Of a stretch of 64,000 nucleotides of DNA, positions 30,370 through 40,690 are shown one piece after another (within the stretch, counting starts at the first letter, position 1; each line of letters begins with the position of its first letter). Below the pieces are notes generated by a model. The model searched no databases. It was not told the origin of the DNA and saw nothing but the letters and a program-made list of their open reading frames with translations. The stretch comes from Micrasema longulum. Taxonomy: Eukaryota > Arthropoda > Insecta > Trichoptera > Brachycentridae. A program made the translations under genes and the position numbers. The DNA lies in NCBI GenBank assembly GCA_022494885.1, contig JAGVSM010000425.1:1-64000 (forward strand). Reading direction: 5' to 3'.

Positions 30370-31060
30370 TATTTGACTTTTTAATTTTAATTCTTAATTT
30401 TAACTTTTAATTTTGACCTTTAACTTAAACTTTTAACTTTAATTTTAACTTTTAATTTTAATTTTAACTTTTGATTTCAAGTCTTAATTTATACTTAGTC
30501 ATATGTACATTTACTATCTGCAGCTAATTGATTATTGTAGGTTGTGAATTTTTACAAATAAATATAAATGTTCATGGAAGCAGAGAGAGAGGGGGAAAGT
30601 AGAGTTGGAGCTATACAGTGTCTTCTTCCTTTTATCTACTTTTTATTTAATATTTATAATTTTACTTTTTTAGAATTCAATTATTTTTCCCCTCTCCTCT
30701 TGCATTCATAATAAATTACTGTAAAATCTGTAATTGGTCCAACTTTTTTTAATTGTTCTTTTGTACCTTGAATTTACATTTTAACACATAATTATATTCT
30801 TTTTTAAGTTATTATAGCAAATGAATTATTAATAAATAATAATAATAAATAAATTAAAGTGATTGAAAATTAAAGTGTAATAAATTAAAGTGATAAATAA
30901 TGATAATAAATAAATGAAAGACATAACTGTCAGTTTTAAAAACGAAAGGCTAGATGCACAGATAATGTGGCTAGATTCTGCCCTAAGAGCACCTAGCCGT
31001 AAAAATTGTTGCCACTATAATTTTATAATTTTTGTTTTATTTTTTTCATCGGTTATTATA
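30370..31060. other. AT-rich LINE tail and simple sequence
   Basis: Aactttaattttaac-type repeats continue the LINE 3' UTR from before the Penelope insertion. A tail-like aataataaataaattaaag lies near 30835-30915. No ORF of interest was seen. Confidence 0.4.
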
Positions 31061-31064
31061 TTTA

Positions 31065-31324
31065 GTCGGCCTTGTGGTGTAAAGGTCAATGCATTTGCCT
31101 ACCACGCGAGAGGTCTCGGGTTCGATTTCCGGCATAGTTGATATGAAATATTTTATTTAAAAGGTGTTTTTCACACAATAATATTTCACAGTCCCTGGAC
31201 TGTTACCTGAAGCGTAAGACTGATCATCTTACCTTCATGTAACAAAAAAATCCAGATACGCCGCGATTGGTGTACCAATGCAGTGCCCTATGCACCATTA
31301 GCTGCGAAAAAGGAATGATGATGT
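31065..31324 (+). repeat. tRNA-derived SINE, family B
   Basis: The tRNA-like head has gtggtgtaaaggtcaatgca and a B box (gggttcgatttcc). The conserved body includes cagtccctggactg and cctgaagcgtaagactgatc, and it ends tgcgaaaaaggaatgatgat. Other copies are at 47.45, 47.85, 57.6 (-), 58.4/59.3 and 61.3 kb. Confidence 0.8.
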
Positions 31325-31495
31325 TTTTCCATCTGTTTTACTATCTTCCTGAGATATATATAGATCTTATCGAGATGTCAAAAGAGCCGGTTTTGTAATC
31401 GCTCAGTAGATAAATTGAATACAGATGAAAGTTAGGCATACCTTCTTGGTAATTGTCAAAAGTCACATAAAAATCATGTGTAAGCGAGCATTTTT

Positions 31496-32160
31496 GCTTG
31501 AATTAGGATTTATTGGAGTTTATAATCGCTGCGACCACTTTTTATCACAGAAGCCTTTTTAAAATAAAAAAAAAGAACTATTATAAATTTTAATTATTTT
31601 TTTTAATCAAATTTTCGGGGTCATTCATTGGTTGGATTCGATTACATGATGTCGAGGTGACAAGTCAGTGGAACATACCGATTTAAATAGAGATAGTACA
31701 GAAGTTAAGTTAAGCGTTTTTTTTGCTTGGATTGGAATTTATCGGAGTTTATAATAGCTGTGGCCACTTTTTATTAAAGAAGCCTATTTAAAATAAAAAA
31801 GAGAACTTTTAAAAAAAAAATAGTTTTTTTAATTAAATTTTCGGGGTCATTCATTGGTTGGGTTCGATTATATGATGTCGAGGCGACAAGTCGGTGGAAC
31901 ATACCGATTTAAATAGAGATAGTACAGAAGTTAAGTTAAGCGTTTTTTTTTGCTTGGATTGGAATTTATCGGAGTTTATAATAGCTGTGGCCACTGTTTA
32001 TTATAAAAGCCTATTTAAAATAAAAATGAGAACTTTAAAAAAAAAAAATGTTTTTTAAATGAAATTTTCGGGGTCGTTCATTGGTTGTATTCGATTATAT
32101 GATGTCAAGGCGACAAGTCGGTGGAACATACCGAGTTAGAGATAGTACAGAAGTTGAGTA
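31496..32160 (+). repeat. Tandem repeat, three units of about 228 bp
   Basis: Units start at 31496, 31725 and 31952 (periods 229 and 227). Each contains gcttggattggaatttatcg, ttttcggggtcattcattgg, gatgtcgaggcgacaagtcg and gagatagtacagaagttaag. Units 2 and 3 are the most alike. Each unit spans a long A/T run of variable length. Confidence 0.85.
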
Positions 32161-33125
32161 TAACGTCACGATATGTGCCGATGAAGATAGCCTTTATAAT
32201 AGCGGCCCAGGTGGCGGGAGATCGTGACTCCCGTGGCGTCACACAGGAAGCAGCCAGGTTCGTTTTTATTTATTAGAATATGTACATGAAATGAGATATT
32301 GTACAGTTTCTGTTTCTTTTGATCGTAGTTTAAACGCGGAACACTGCCAAAATGAAACGTCACGAGCATTGACATAGACGTGTCTCTAGAGCAGTGGTTC
32401 TTATAGGTCGGCCAGCCTTACTTGGCAGTTTGGTAAGGGCGCTAGTATAGGATGGAAAATGTTGTCAGGCGTAGAAATAATTGCTAATGAAATGTTTTCG
32501 TTTATTTAATTTTTTTAGCAAAAATATTTAATTATGACAATTTTAATGTGAATATTAAATAAGCAGGGTCTATTCATAATCGAATTCAAGAAATATTGTA
32601 ATTATGTTTTTTTATGGAATTTATTTTATTTTATTTAAATCTTAAAGTAGGGCACACATATCATACATATTGTTATGTGTGTTCTAATAATAACATTGCA
32701 AATATATTTAATTTATAAATTGTTTATCACATACGTCTTGACCATTATTTTAAATTTTGATATGTTTTTTTCTTCATAAATATTTTTTTCCATTTCGTAA
32801 TACTTTTTAATTGTTTTAAATAAAAATGAATTTTGTGACTTTGCCTTTTTCCTAAATGGAAGTCTAATTTGTTCTTTTCTCTAGTATTGTGATCGTGTTC
32901 ATGCTGGTTCCGATCAATTTTTTCCCAAAATTCTGTTTTTTTTATTAGAGTTTATAATTTTATGAACAAATATCATTGTATTGTAAAATATTCTTTGTTT
33001 ATATGTTAATAATTTCATTTACCATCGACTTTACCCTCGTATATCTGATTTTTTTCAAAATGATTCTAAAGGCTTTAATTTGTAATACAGTTAGTTTATC
33101 TATGTTTTCTTTGTTTGATAAAAAT
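32160..33125. other. AT-rich stretch, nothing firm
   Basis: It holds a hAT-terminus-like cagtggttctta at about 32391, without an identified partner end. Otherwise there is no ORF or repeat partner. Confidence 0.35.
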
Positions 33126-33129
33126 AAAA

Positions 33130-33245
33130 TGCTTATGCTTCGTCTTTCTTGGTCTTTCTCGCTTTGTGCATCCATCAATATTAAAATTGTAAATCCTTTT
33201 AGCCGTTCTCTCGCGGCCCATTCGTTCAACATGTCCAAAACTATA
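33130..33245 (-). pseudogene. Fragment of L-b LINE
   Basis: The - strand reads DMLNEWAARERLKGFTILIL, MDAQSEKDQERR, matching the HVERM…ERTAKRIYD…GR…R.DRER part of the family in degraded form. Confidence 0.55.
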
Positions 33246-33844
33246 AAAAAATCCCGTTAACTGTTATATTATGACTACATACTATAGAAATTTGTAAATA
33301 AATATTAATTGAATTACAAAGACGAGCGTTGTACGATTAAACCATGTACTGCTATTAAAAAAAGTACGTTAAATATATAAGTGTTAAAACCTGACAAAAC
33401 AGAACAATATGAAATTATAAATACTGACTGTTTTTTTTTTAATAAAACAAACACAAAAATATTTTATTCAAAAGAATACAAAACTTGCTTGAAAAAATAT
33501 AGAAATACTTTCATGCTTAATTTAAGAAAAACTGAACAATTTTTTTTTAAATATGAAATAAAAAATGATAAAGGCAGAAATAGATTTTTTACTGAAAAAA
33601 ATCACTTACAAGGGATAATTAAATAACTATCCTGGCAGCACTCATTTAAATAATCAAATAACAAAGCTGTCATGGCGGTAGCTCGTCTTATCGAATTTCC
33701 AAATGAGATTTTATTTTTATTTTTTATTTATTGGGGATATCAACAGTAATACATGTAACAAAAATATAACAAATAAAATATACAGAGAATAAAACCAATG
33801 ACAGATATCCACAGAAATACATTAAATACACGTACAATACATAT

Positions 33845-33905
33845 TAGTGTGTTTGTGTGAGTGTAAGTGAGTGAGAGGGTGGGTGAGTGGGTGTTATATT
33901 GGAAT
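33845..33905 (+). repeat. GTGAGT-rich simple sequence
   Basis: Imperfect gtgagtg/gtgtgag repeats with gagagggtgggtgagtgggt. It is a short purine/GT microsatellite. Confidence 0.6.
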
Positions 33906-33964
33906 GAGGGTGGACACGTGTGTAAATATTATTGCACAAGTGTCGAAAATATAAATTTAAATAA

Positions 33965-34310
33965 AACAATAAAAATAGATGTAGATCTTTGCGACAAGCA
34001 TATTTATAGCTATCAAAATTATAGCTATTAAAAAAAAGTTAGGAGCGTAAATGTGTTTTTCATCATTACCAGGGTTGCATTCGACGAGAATGCATATACC
34101 AAAAAAATGGCAATATATTATTTTTTAGTATCTAAAAAAAGTGTTTGATTACAAACTACATTTGTTTTTTATGGATCCCAATCAGATACTTTTCTTAAAT
34201 TCTTTATAATTTCTACCTATTTATTTATTTTTACTGGATTTTGGTAATACTTAAATAATATTAAATGACATTCAACGCATTTCTGAAAATCGCATTCCTT
34301 GTGAAAATCT
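33965..34310 (+). repeat. Partial copy of the palindromic element at 44361-45226
   Basis: It shares gtagatctttgcg, gttaggagcgtaaatg, ccagggttgcattcgacgag and ttccttataatttctaccta-type blocks with one arm of the larger palindrome. Confidence 0.65.
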
Positions 34311-34319
34311 TGTGAAGTT

Positions 34320-34675
34320 AAACAGCTGAAACCTTTATTGTTGCGGGTGAGATACATATGATTGAATGCAACGCCTGAATACATTTCCTTTTAGTTTCTA
34401 ACATTTTGAAATGAAAGTGTTGAAGTCTTTTTTAAAAATTATTTAGTGTGGAACTCCATTTACATTTCTGCGATAAAATTCTTAGATTTTTTTAATAGAT
34501 TCAACAGTACACTTATATATACTTACTGTAAACTAATTTTTATTATTTATTTTAAATTAACATATTACAACAGAGATGAAGAACATTTATGAGAAGGTAA
34601 TATAGAAGTCTAGGCATCTACAGGGCTACTGTCAATGGCTGATTTAAGTGGCCACTTTACACACTGTGAACTGAG
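34320..34675. repeat. Foldback-family fragments
   Basis: 34320-34410 holds interior sequence (agctgaaacctttattgttg, gcaacgcctgaa). 34555-34670 holds a left arm (acatattacaacagagatga, tagaagtctaggcatctac, gtggccactttacacactgt). Confidence 0.65.
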
Positions 34676-34799
34676 TTAGAAATTTTCTTTTTAAGTGTAT
34701 GTATATTGTTTAAAAATGTTAATAATTAGATAAAAGTTAATATAAGGACATTCATATATTATGTTTGTACTATTTTAATACCAAATAATATATATATAT

Positions 34800-34862
34800 A
34801 TATAAAAAGACGCTAGGAATGGTGTGATGGTAGTAGTAGTAGTAGTAATATATATATTTATT
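34800..34862 (+). repeat. LINE L-b terminus with (GTA)n tail
   Basis: ggtgtgatggtagtagtagt is followed by TA dinucleotide repeats. It matches the ggcgtgatgg end of family L-b, with almost no body left. Confidence 0.5.
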
Positions 34863-34914
34863 GTAATGTGGATTTTAAATGGTTAATCCATATTTCATTT
34901 TACTTTTTACTATA

Positions 34915-35425
34915 ATCCTAAAAATATAGTTTGATTAGAATGATAGCTGTCAAATTAATGTCATTAGTGATGAGAAATTACTGATCACTGATAAAATCTA
35001 TCAGTTATTTCATGCAATGATGAAACTCTGTTTCAGAAAATTGATATAAAAACGCAAAAACAAGCCCATTTTATTTACCAAAAAATAAGACATTTATACT
35101 TTTTTCATGAACAACATCAAATGAATTTTATTCGATCAATTTACATTGATCAATACGTCCCATCTCTAACGTTTTTGCAAAATGATGTAACCTTGTAAGA
35201 ACGTCGTTAATAATTAGGTTTATTTTAGTTTTTTTTTAGTTTTAAAGCTGATTTTATATATTTATGTGTCAAACATTGTATAAAAAAAAAAATTAACATG
35301 CCAAATACGAATAATTTTTCGTGTGTCAATATAAATCACTCCTTAGACGTTACTACAAAGTTATGTCGTCACTTTTTTTGACAACTGTCATTCTAATCAT
35401 GCTATATTTTAAGGACTACAGAGAG
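34915..35425 (+). repeat. Dispersed repeat, uninterrupted copy of 7180-8060
   Basis: It aligns over its length with 7180-8060 but lacks the 338-bp foldback insertion. At the junction it reads atgaacaacatcaaatga, giving the empty site. Confidence 0.8.
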
Positions 35426-35469
35426 TTATATAATTTTATAGAAGATTGATGGTTTTTGAATGGTTTCGT

Positions 35470-35735
35470 AGCTCAATGGATGAATCCCAATGATTTGTTT
35501 TTTATGTCAGCTCTGTGATTATCAAACACAAACTTCGAGTCTAAGGTAATTCCTAGATCACTTGGTCCTCGAGTCTCGCCCCAGTCTCGACTCTCGACAC
35601 TCAAATTAGCGTCGGGACGGCCGTCTTAATATCGATGCGATGCGTTCCGAGTGGGAACGTTGATCGAATGGGCTAAGTACCTGCTCAGCAATCAAGATAA
35701 CGCTGCATCATCGGCGTCAAAACTGCTAGGCCCTT
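35470..35735 (-). pseudogene. LINE RT fragment and GC-richer flank
   Basis: The - strand reads GPSDLGITLDSKFVFDNHRA, DIKNKSLGFIH, matching the DLGVxLDSKLxFxxHI block after the reverse-transcriptase core. The adjoining 35570-35735 is unusually GC-rich, and its frame RPDANLSVESRDWGETR runs into the block. Confidence 0.5.
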
Positions 35736-36341
35736 TGAACAGTTACATGTATATTATTAAAATTAGGAGGGAATGATACGACTCACTTATTTCAAGTTGT
35801 TAGTACCTACGTATTTTTGCTATGGGTTCCCACGAGTCTTTTAAATTCCCACAATTCTCTTGTTTAACAAGCGTGAATCAAAATTCAATACTAGCAATAA
35901 GAACTGTTTTTACACATTCATCAAATTATATAACACGTTATCAGAAATTTATTCATTCGGTTTTTATTGTTAGAATACTTGTTATTTCGGACGTAATTCA
36001 AGAGTGTACAAGTGTAATAAAAAACATGCGAGGCATGTGTTTTAACACCTGTGAAATTTTATTAAGTACCTGATTTTATTTTAAAATTTATTTATTTATT
36101 CAGTTTATATCACAGTTTGTTAGTAAATACTAAACTTTAAACTATAAAAAAATAGCGCAATTAGAAATATTAGATTTCTGTCCATTCGATAATTAGTTAT
36201 CGTATTGTCAATTTCTAACATAAAAAATAAAAACTAGACTGATGTTGTGATTTGTTGACTATAGTTAATAGTTCTTAGATGTTTTAAAATTATCTTTTTG
36301 TCATTCCTTCATGGTTAATAAGTTAAAGTCCCCATAAACTA

Positions 36342-36692
36342 TACAGGGTGTTCTTTTAACCCTGTCACATCCGAAACCACGATGATCAGTATGGGCAAGA
36401 AGACATATTAGGGTATTAAAAAAAATATTTTGAACAAAGAAAATTTTTGAAAATAAAATATTTAAAAAATCAAATGGTTGCTTACTTCTGCAGGAGAGAA
36501 GTGAGGGGAGAGCGGCGTATTATCAGACTCCCCCCTTCCCCCTCCTCGTTTCAACCCTGCAGAAGTAAGATACCGTTTTATTTTTTTGAAATTTATTCGT
36601 TCTAAAAAAATATTTTAATGTGCCAATATGTCTTCTTGCTCATACTGATCATTGTGGTTTCGGATGTGACAGGGTTTAAAGAACACCCTGTA
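36342..36692. mobile_element. MITE with TACAGGGTGTTC ends
   Basis: The termini are inverted over about 50 bp: tacagggtgttctt, catccgaaaccacgatgatc, and agtatgggcaagaagacata with their complements. They are flanked by TA or TATA. An inner pair, cttacttctgcagg/ctgcagaagtaag, makes almost the whole 351 bp a palindrome. A second copy starts at 63813. Confidence 0.8.
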
Positions 36693-36869
36693 TATATTAA
36701 ATAACTACAATCGAAAGTTCGATCTCAACATTTGTATTTGGTTAAAATTAGATATGTACATGTACATTATTATTTTTTTGTATCGGATTACATAAATTGT
36801 GAGGATATGCGGGGGACAGGGAATTTGGTAAATAGGTATTTGAACATTGTTTTCCTGTTACTGTCTTGT

Positions 36870-37795
36870 TGTCTTGACCTGTCATTGGCTGCTTTAAGTG
36901 GCCACTTTACACACTGTGTATCATTCACCATTCTGCACATGTTTAAACATCCACATGTCCTCAACTCTTCCATCTGTTGACTTTTGTGAAGTAAAGGAGC
37001 TGAAACATTTATCATGCGGGTGAGATTCATCCGGCTGAACCAAATCACCTACTAGGGAACGCCTGAAAACAATTTTCTAATTTTTATACTTCTTCTTTTA
37101 CCAGGTAGTTAATTTAACAATGTTTGAGTATGTCCAAATGCTTGCAGACTGGCTGGATTTCCTCCCTAGGGAGTTATTCATTTATTTATTATGGATAACT
37201 TATATAGCGCCATTTTCGTAATAAAATACCTCAAGGGCGCTTTACATGGTGATTCTATTGTTAAGTTAATTTAATTGAAGCTTTTAAATTTGAAATTTAA
37301 TTAAAATAATTTATGTTGTTGTCACGTGCTACAGATTTATTCAAATGATTTAGAGAACAAGTGGGTTTTAAGTTTTTTTCCGAAACATCACTTCACTTTC
37401 ACAACCTCGCACCTCTGCTGGGAGAGCATTCCATGCCATAGGGCCTGCGACCGCAAATGCGCGTTCACCAAATTTAGTGCGCTGTTTGCGTAGAGGTATA
37501 ATAACTTTTCCTCTCGCCGTAGACGTAGTTGATCTAAGCGTGAGACGCTTGTCAGCTAGTTCATCTGGAATGCATAGTTCCCTTAGATATTCCGGAGCCG
37601 AGTTGTGCAGTGACTTATACATAAGCCAACAGAGTTTGTATTCGACCCTCTGTGGAAAACGTAGCTAGTGTAGTTCATTCATATTTAAATTTATTGCAAC
37701 AGAGAGGGAAAACATGATTGAGAAGGGAATATGAAAGTCTAGGCATTAACAGGGCTTATGATCTGTCATTGGCTGATAAAGGTTCCAGTTCTTCG
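36870..37795. repeat. Foldback element split by L2-like LINE
   Basis: 36870-37170 carries arm and interior (cctgtcattggctgctttaa, caacgcctgaaaacaatttt, ctccctagggagttattca). After the LINE it resumes at 37680 (ttcatatttaaatttattgc, aagtctaggcattaacaggg). Confidence 0.75.
37175..37678 (-). pseudogene. L2-like LINE 3' end
   Basis: The - strand 37368-37622 is open: MYKSLHNSAPEYLRELCIPD, RLTLRSTTSTARGKVIIPLR, FGERAFAVAGPMAWNALPAE. This is the classic end of L2/CR1-group ORF2. A frameshift follows at FRKK. The 3' UTR has gcgcccttgaggtatttt and tggcgctatataagttatcc. It interrupts a foldback copy and is therefore younger. Confidence 0.8.
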
Positions 37796-37922
37796 TTGTA
37801 AAATAATGAAGGAGAATACATTATTGACTAATTAGTATTATTTTTTTGTTGCGTCCTCCTGTTCTCTTCATTTGGAATAAAGCCGACACAACTTATGCTA
37901 ACACATAATTAACAGACATTAA

Positions 37923-38105
37923 CGCGGCCTCCGTGGTGTAGTGGTCAAGACGCTTGATTCACACACGAAAGGTTCCTAGTTCGATTCCCGGTGAGAACAC
38001 AAAAATTAAAATGTGATTTTTCTCATGCCTGGGTGTTCTGTGATGTAATTCGCCACCGTGATTGGGCCTACTGGCCTGTTGTGGTGCAAAAATAAAAAAT
38101 AAATA
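37923..38105 (+). repeat. tRNA-derived SINE, family C
   Basis: The head ggcctccgtggtgtagtggt (A box) and B box (tagttcgattccc) precede a body with ctcatgcctgggtgttctgt, gtgattgggcctactggcct, and an aaataaata tail. An inverted copy lies at 56641-56808. Confidence 0.8.
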
Positions 38106-38888
38106 ACATGTATATTTTTTAATGATATGATATTTGAACAGTAATTCCCTATTTTTTTGGAAAGGTACTGTATTTATATATCATAAGTAAATTAAATTCG
38201 GTATCAATAAAAACATACAATGAAATTAGCTTAGAGTACACATATACTCTAAGGAAATTAGTAAATATTTACAAATCTCCAAAAATATCAAACAAATAAA
38301 CTTCAATCTGTTTTCAATGCAGCAGCAAGGCTTATTAAGCTAGGGTTTCCTAGGACAGCGGTGCCCGTATCTTAACGGCCGTAGTGAACGGTGATGCGGT
38401 GGGAAGCCGTCGTAACGTCGCACAGTGTTTTGACCCATACAAGCTACAAGATAAAAAGTCACTTTTGAATTCTTAAACGATGACGTCATGGGGCATTACC
38501 AGATAGTTAGTGTGACGATTGTAAGCCTAATTGGGGTGATTAATGCTTAGGGTGATTCATACCAGAATATGAAAGTCGGATAATTGGTTTTTGAAAGCTT
38601 AATTACATTTATTTGCATTTTGGCGTCCGACGTGTAAAGGTTGTTTATCAAGTTTAAAGTTTTTTATTTCGATTTTTAAAAAAATGGAAGCTATTTAAAA
38701 AGGTATGTTTTATAGTTTTTTTTCTCATATTTTAATGCATTTCATTTAGGTATTTAAAAAAACAATAATTTAACTTATGTATTTTTCAGTAGTTAAAAAA
38801 ATATCAATTTCTAACTTCTCGAGAATTTATCTCGGAGAGTATATCAAAGTAGCAAAAAATTATTTTTATTTTTCAATAGACCAATTTA

Positions 38889-40243
38889 TTGTTAATTTAT
38901 TACAGTTTCGATATTTTACCGCACAAAGTTGCATCTATCTTATTTTGTTATTTTAGAGGTACCAGATACGAGATTTCCAGGCAAGAATTGTACGTGATGT
39001 GGAAGAGTTTGACGAAGAAAGAAAGGCTTCAAGAAGTGTTAAATATTATTGTTAGTAAATTTGAAGTCGGTGAACTTGGTGCAAGTGGTGAAAAACTGTT
39101 AAAAAATCAAATTAAGCTTATTTGTTTAAATATAAGCAGAAAATGGACCGAATCTGGCTGTAAACTAGATAGATTTGTTAAAAAAAAAATTGAGTGGCTC
39201 GACGGTAGTGAAAATATTTTGATAAGTGAAAACTTTCGACAAAGTCCTTCAGTAGACATGAATGAACCATCTACGTCTACTGGAAGGCCCGCAAAGGATT
39301 TTGGGGTATGCAGTGATCAGTGCAAAAGGACAAAAGTGCGTAATTTAGTGAGTACGAAGACATCTGAAGAACTTTCGTTTGCCACGCAGGTATTTATTCG
39401 AGCATCAGGAAAACGCACAGTTGCCGATCTCCTAAAGAAAATTTTGAAAGCTACTCCCAATGAAGTAGCAAAAATACGTAGGGAACGTCAACAAGTAAAC
39501 AAACAGTGGGCATTGACAATTGAGGAAGCGCTAAGTTTATACGTTGACTGTAAATTATCTTCAAAGTTATGCGTAAAAATGCCATAAAAACCGGCCACAA
39601 CATATATCCGGCATTTTATAGTTTAAGAAAAGCAAAAGAAGCATGTTGCCTGAGCGAGGAATTTGTCAAAATAACGGAAACTAGTGCAGAAATCCAGCTA
39701 CAAGCGATTTTAAATCATACGGTGGAACGATTGCTAAATGTAGAATCAGAAGTCTTAAAAGAAAGAGTTCCTTCAGGTTCTGTACTGACTCTTATATGCA
39801 AGTGCGGTGGAGATGGAAGCTCAGGACATAGTTATTATAAACAGAAATTTCACACAGAGCATGCAATAGATTGATTTTTATTTATTATGTCATTCGTTCC
39901 AATACAACTAAGGCTTAATGATGACCCTAATATAGTAATTTGGCAAAATTTAAGCTCTACCTCAACCTCTTATTGTCGTCCTATTAAATTTATTTTCGCC
40001 AAAGAAACTGATATTCTTACTAAGTCTGAAATCGAAAAACTTAAAGATGCAATTGAAAATCTTGAAAATTTTAATGTTAATATTGGAGGTGTAGTATTGT
40101 CCATAAAATTAAAAATGCTTTTAACAATGGTAGATGGTAAAATTTGCAACGTTTTGGCTAAAAATAAGTCAACCATGTCCTGTTATATTTGTGGCGCCAA
40201 ACCCAGTGAAATGAACTCTATTAGTATTAATAGAGTTTCTTGA
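38889..40243 (+). pseudogene. Transib (RAG1-like) transposase, broken
   Basis: It has three open pieces: 38889-39587 (about 190 N-terminal residues from MWKSLTKKERLQ), 39569-39874, and 39887-40243. A one-base frameshift lies near 39575 and an in-frame TGA at 39872-39874. The second piece has NIYPAFYSLRKAKEACC and GGDGSSGHSYYKQKF, whose Asp82 fits the first catalytic Asp (the CDGMGD-like site of RAG1). The third has IKFIFAKETD and MVDGK, whose Asp83 fits the second, then the zinc pair CYICGAKPSE. FGLSTLHALF follows in another frame at about 40260. The third acidic residue and the C-terminal domain are missing, so it is inactive. Confidence 0.75.
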
Positions 40244-40344
40244 CAAGAATTTTATTCCTTTGGCTTATCTACATTACATGCTCTTTTTATATTTCTCAAA
40301 ATAAATCTATTTGAAAATCACTTATAACAAATGTTTTATTTAAA

Positions 40345-40690
40345 GACCTTTAAGTTTTATCATCATCATACCATATCCGCTCCCTATGTGGAGCATATGG
40401 ATTCCATAATCTGCCTCCGGCCAAACGATCGACCTCCCGTACATCCTCCCAAATTAAGTCCACGTACCGCAACTCTGACGCAAACTGCCCACAAATTGTC
40501 AACAGTGGACGACCAGGACGCCGAAAACCTGATGCCTTGTAACATAGGCAAGCATGGTTAAGTCTCTCGGAAGGCATACGTAGTACATGGCCTTGCCAGC
40601 CAAAACGCCTTGGATGACAGTAGATACCAAGGGTTGCTGTGTCCGTTGCCTCACTTCTGTGTTCCTTACAATGTCAAACTTTTAAGTTTA
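40345..40690 (-). pseudogene. LINE 3' fragment inside Transib
   Basis: The - strand reads RMPSERLNHACLCYKASGFR, RPGRPLLTICGQFASELRYV and DLIWEDVREVDRLAGGRLW. This resembles the HV.RM….RPGRP..TW…D… C-terminus of endonuclease-RT LINEs. It lies where transposase similarity stops and so probably postdates it. Confidence 0.55.

Larger units (their letters stand above)
29104..30370 (-). mobile_element. Penelope-like element remnant with inverted flanks
   Basis: The GIY-YIG domain (29942-30217, - strand) is flanked by the same repeat in opposite orientations: 29130-29280 plus 29805-29900 on the left, 30190-30370 on the right. Penelope-like elements carry pseudo-LTRs, sometimes inverted, and a C-terminal GIY-YIG nuclease. 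The reverse transcriptase is missing, so the copy is truncated or rearranged. An L-b LINE sits in the left flank. Confidence 0.7.

Noticed and set aside
31065..31140. tRNA-like sequence with A and B boxes
   Set aside because: Several copies share the same long body after the B box; this is a SINE family, not a tRNA gene.
31496..32160. CRISPR-like array
   Set aside because: There are only three long direct repeats without regular unique spacers, in a eukaryotic context.
32391..32460. hAT terminus (cagtggttctta)
   Set aside because: Only one end was seen; no inverted partner or duplication found.
33381..33626. Lys/Asn-rich 81-residue ORF
   Set aside because: It is explained by AT-rich composition; no motif, splice site or homologue recognised.
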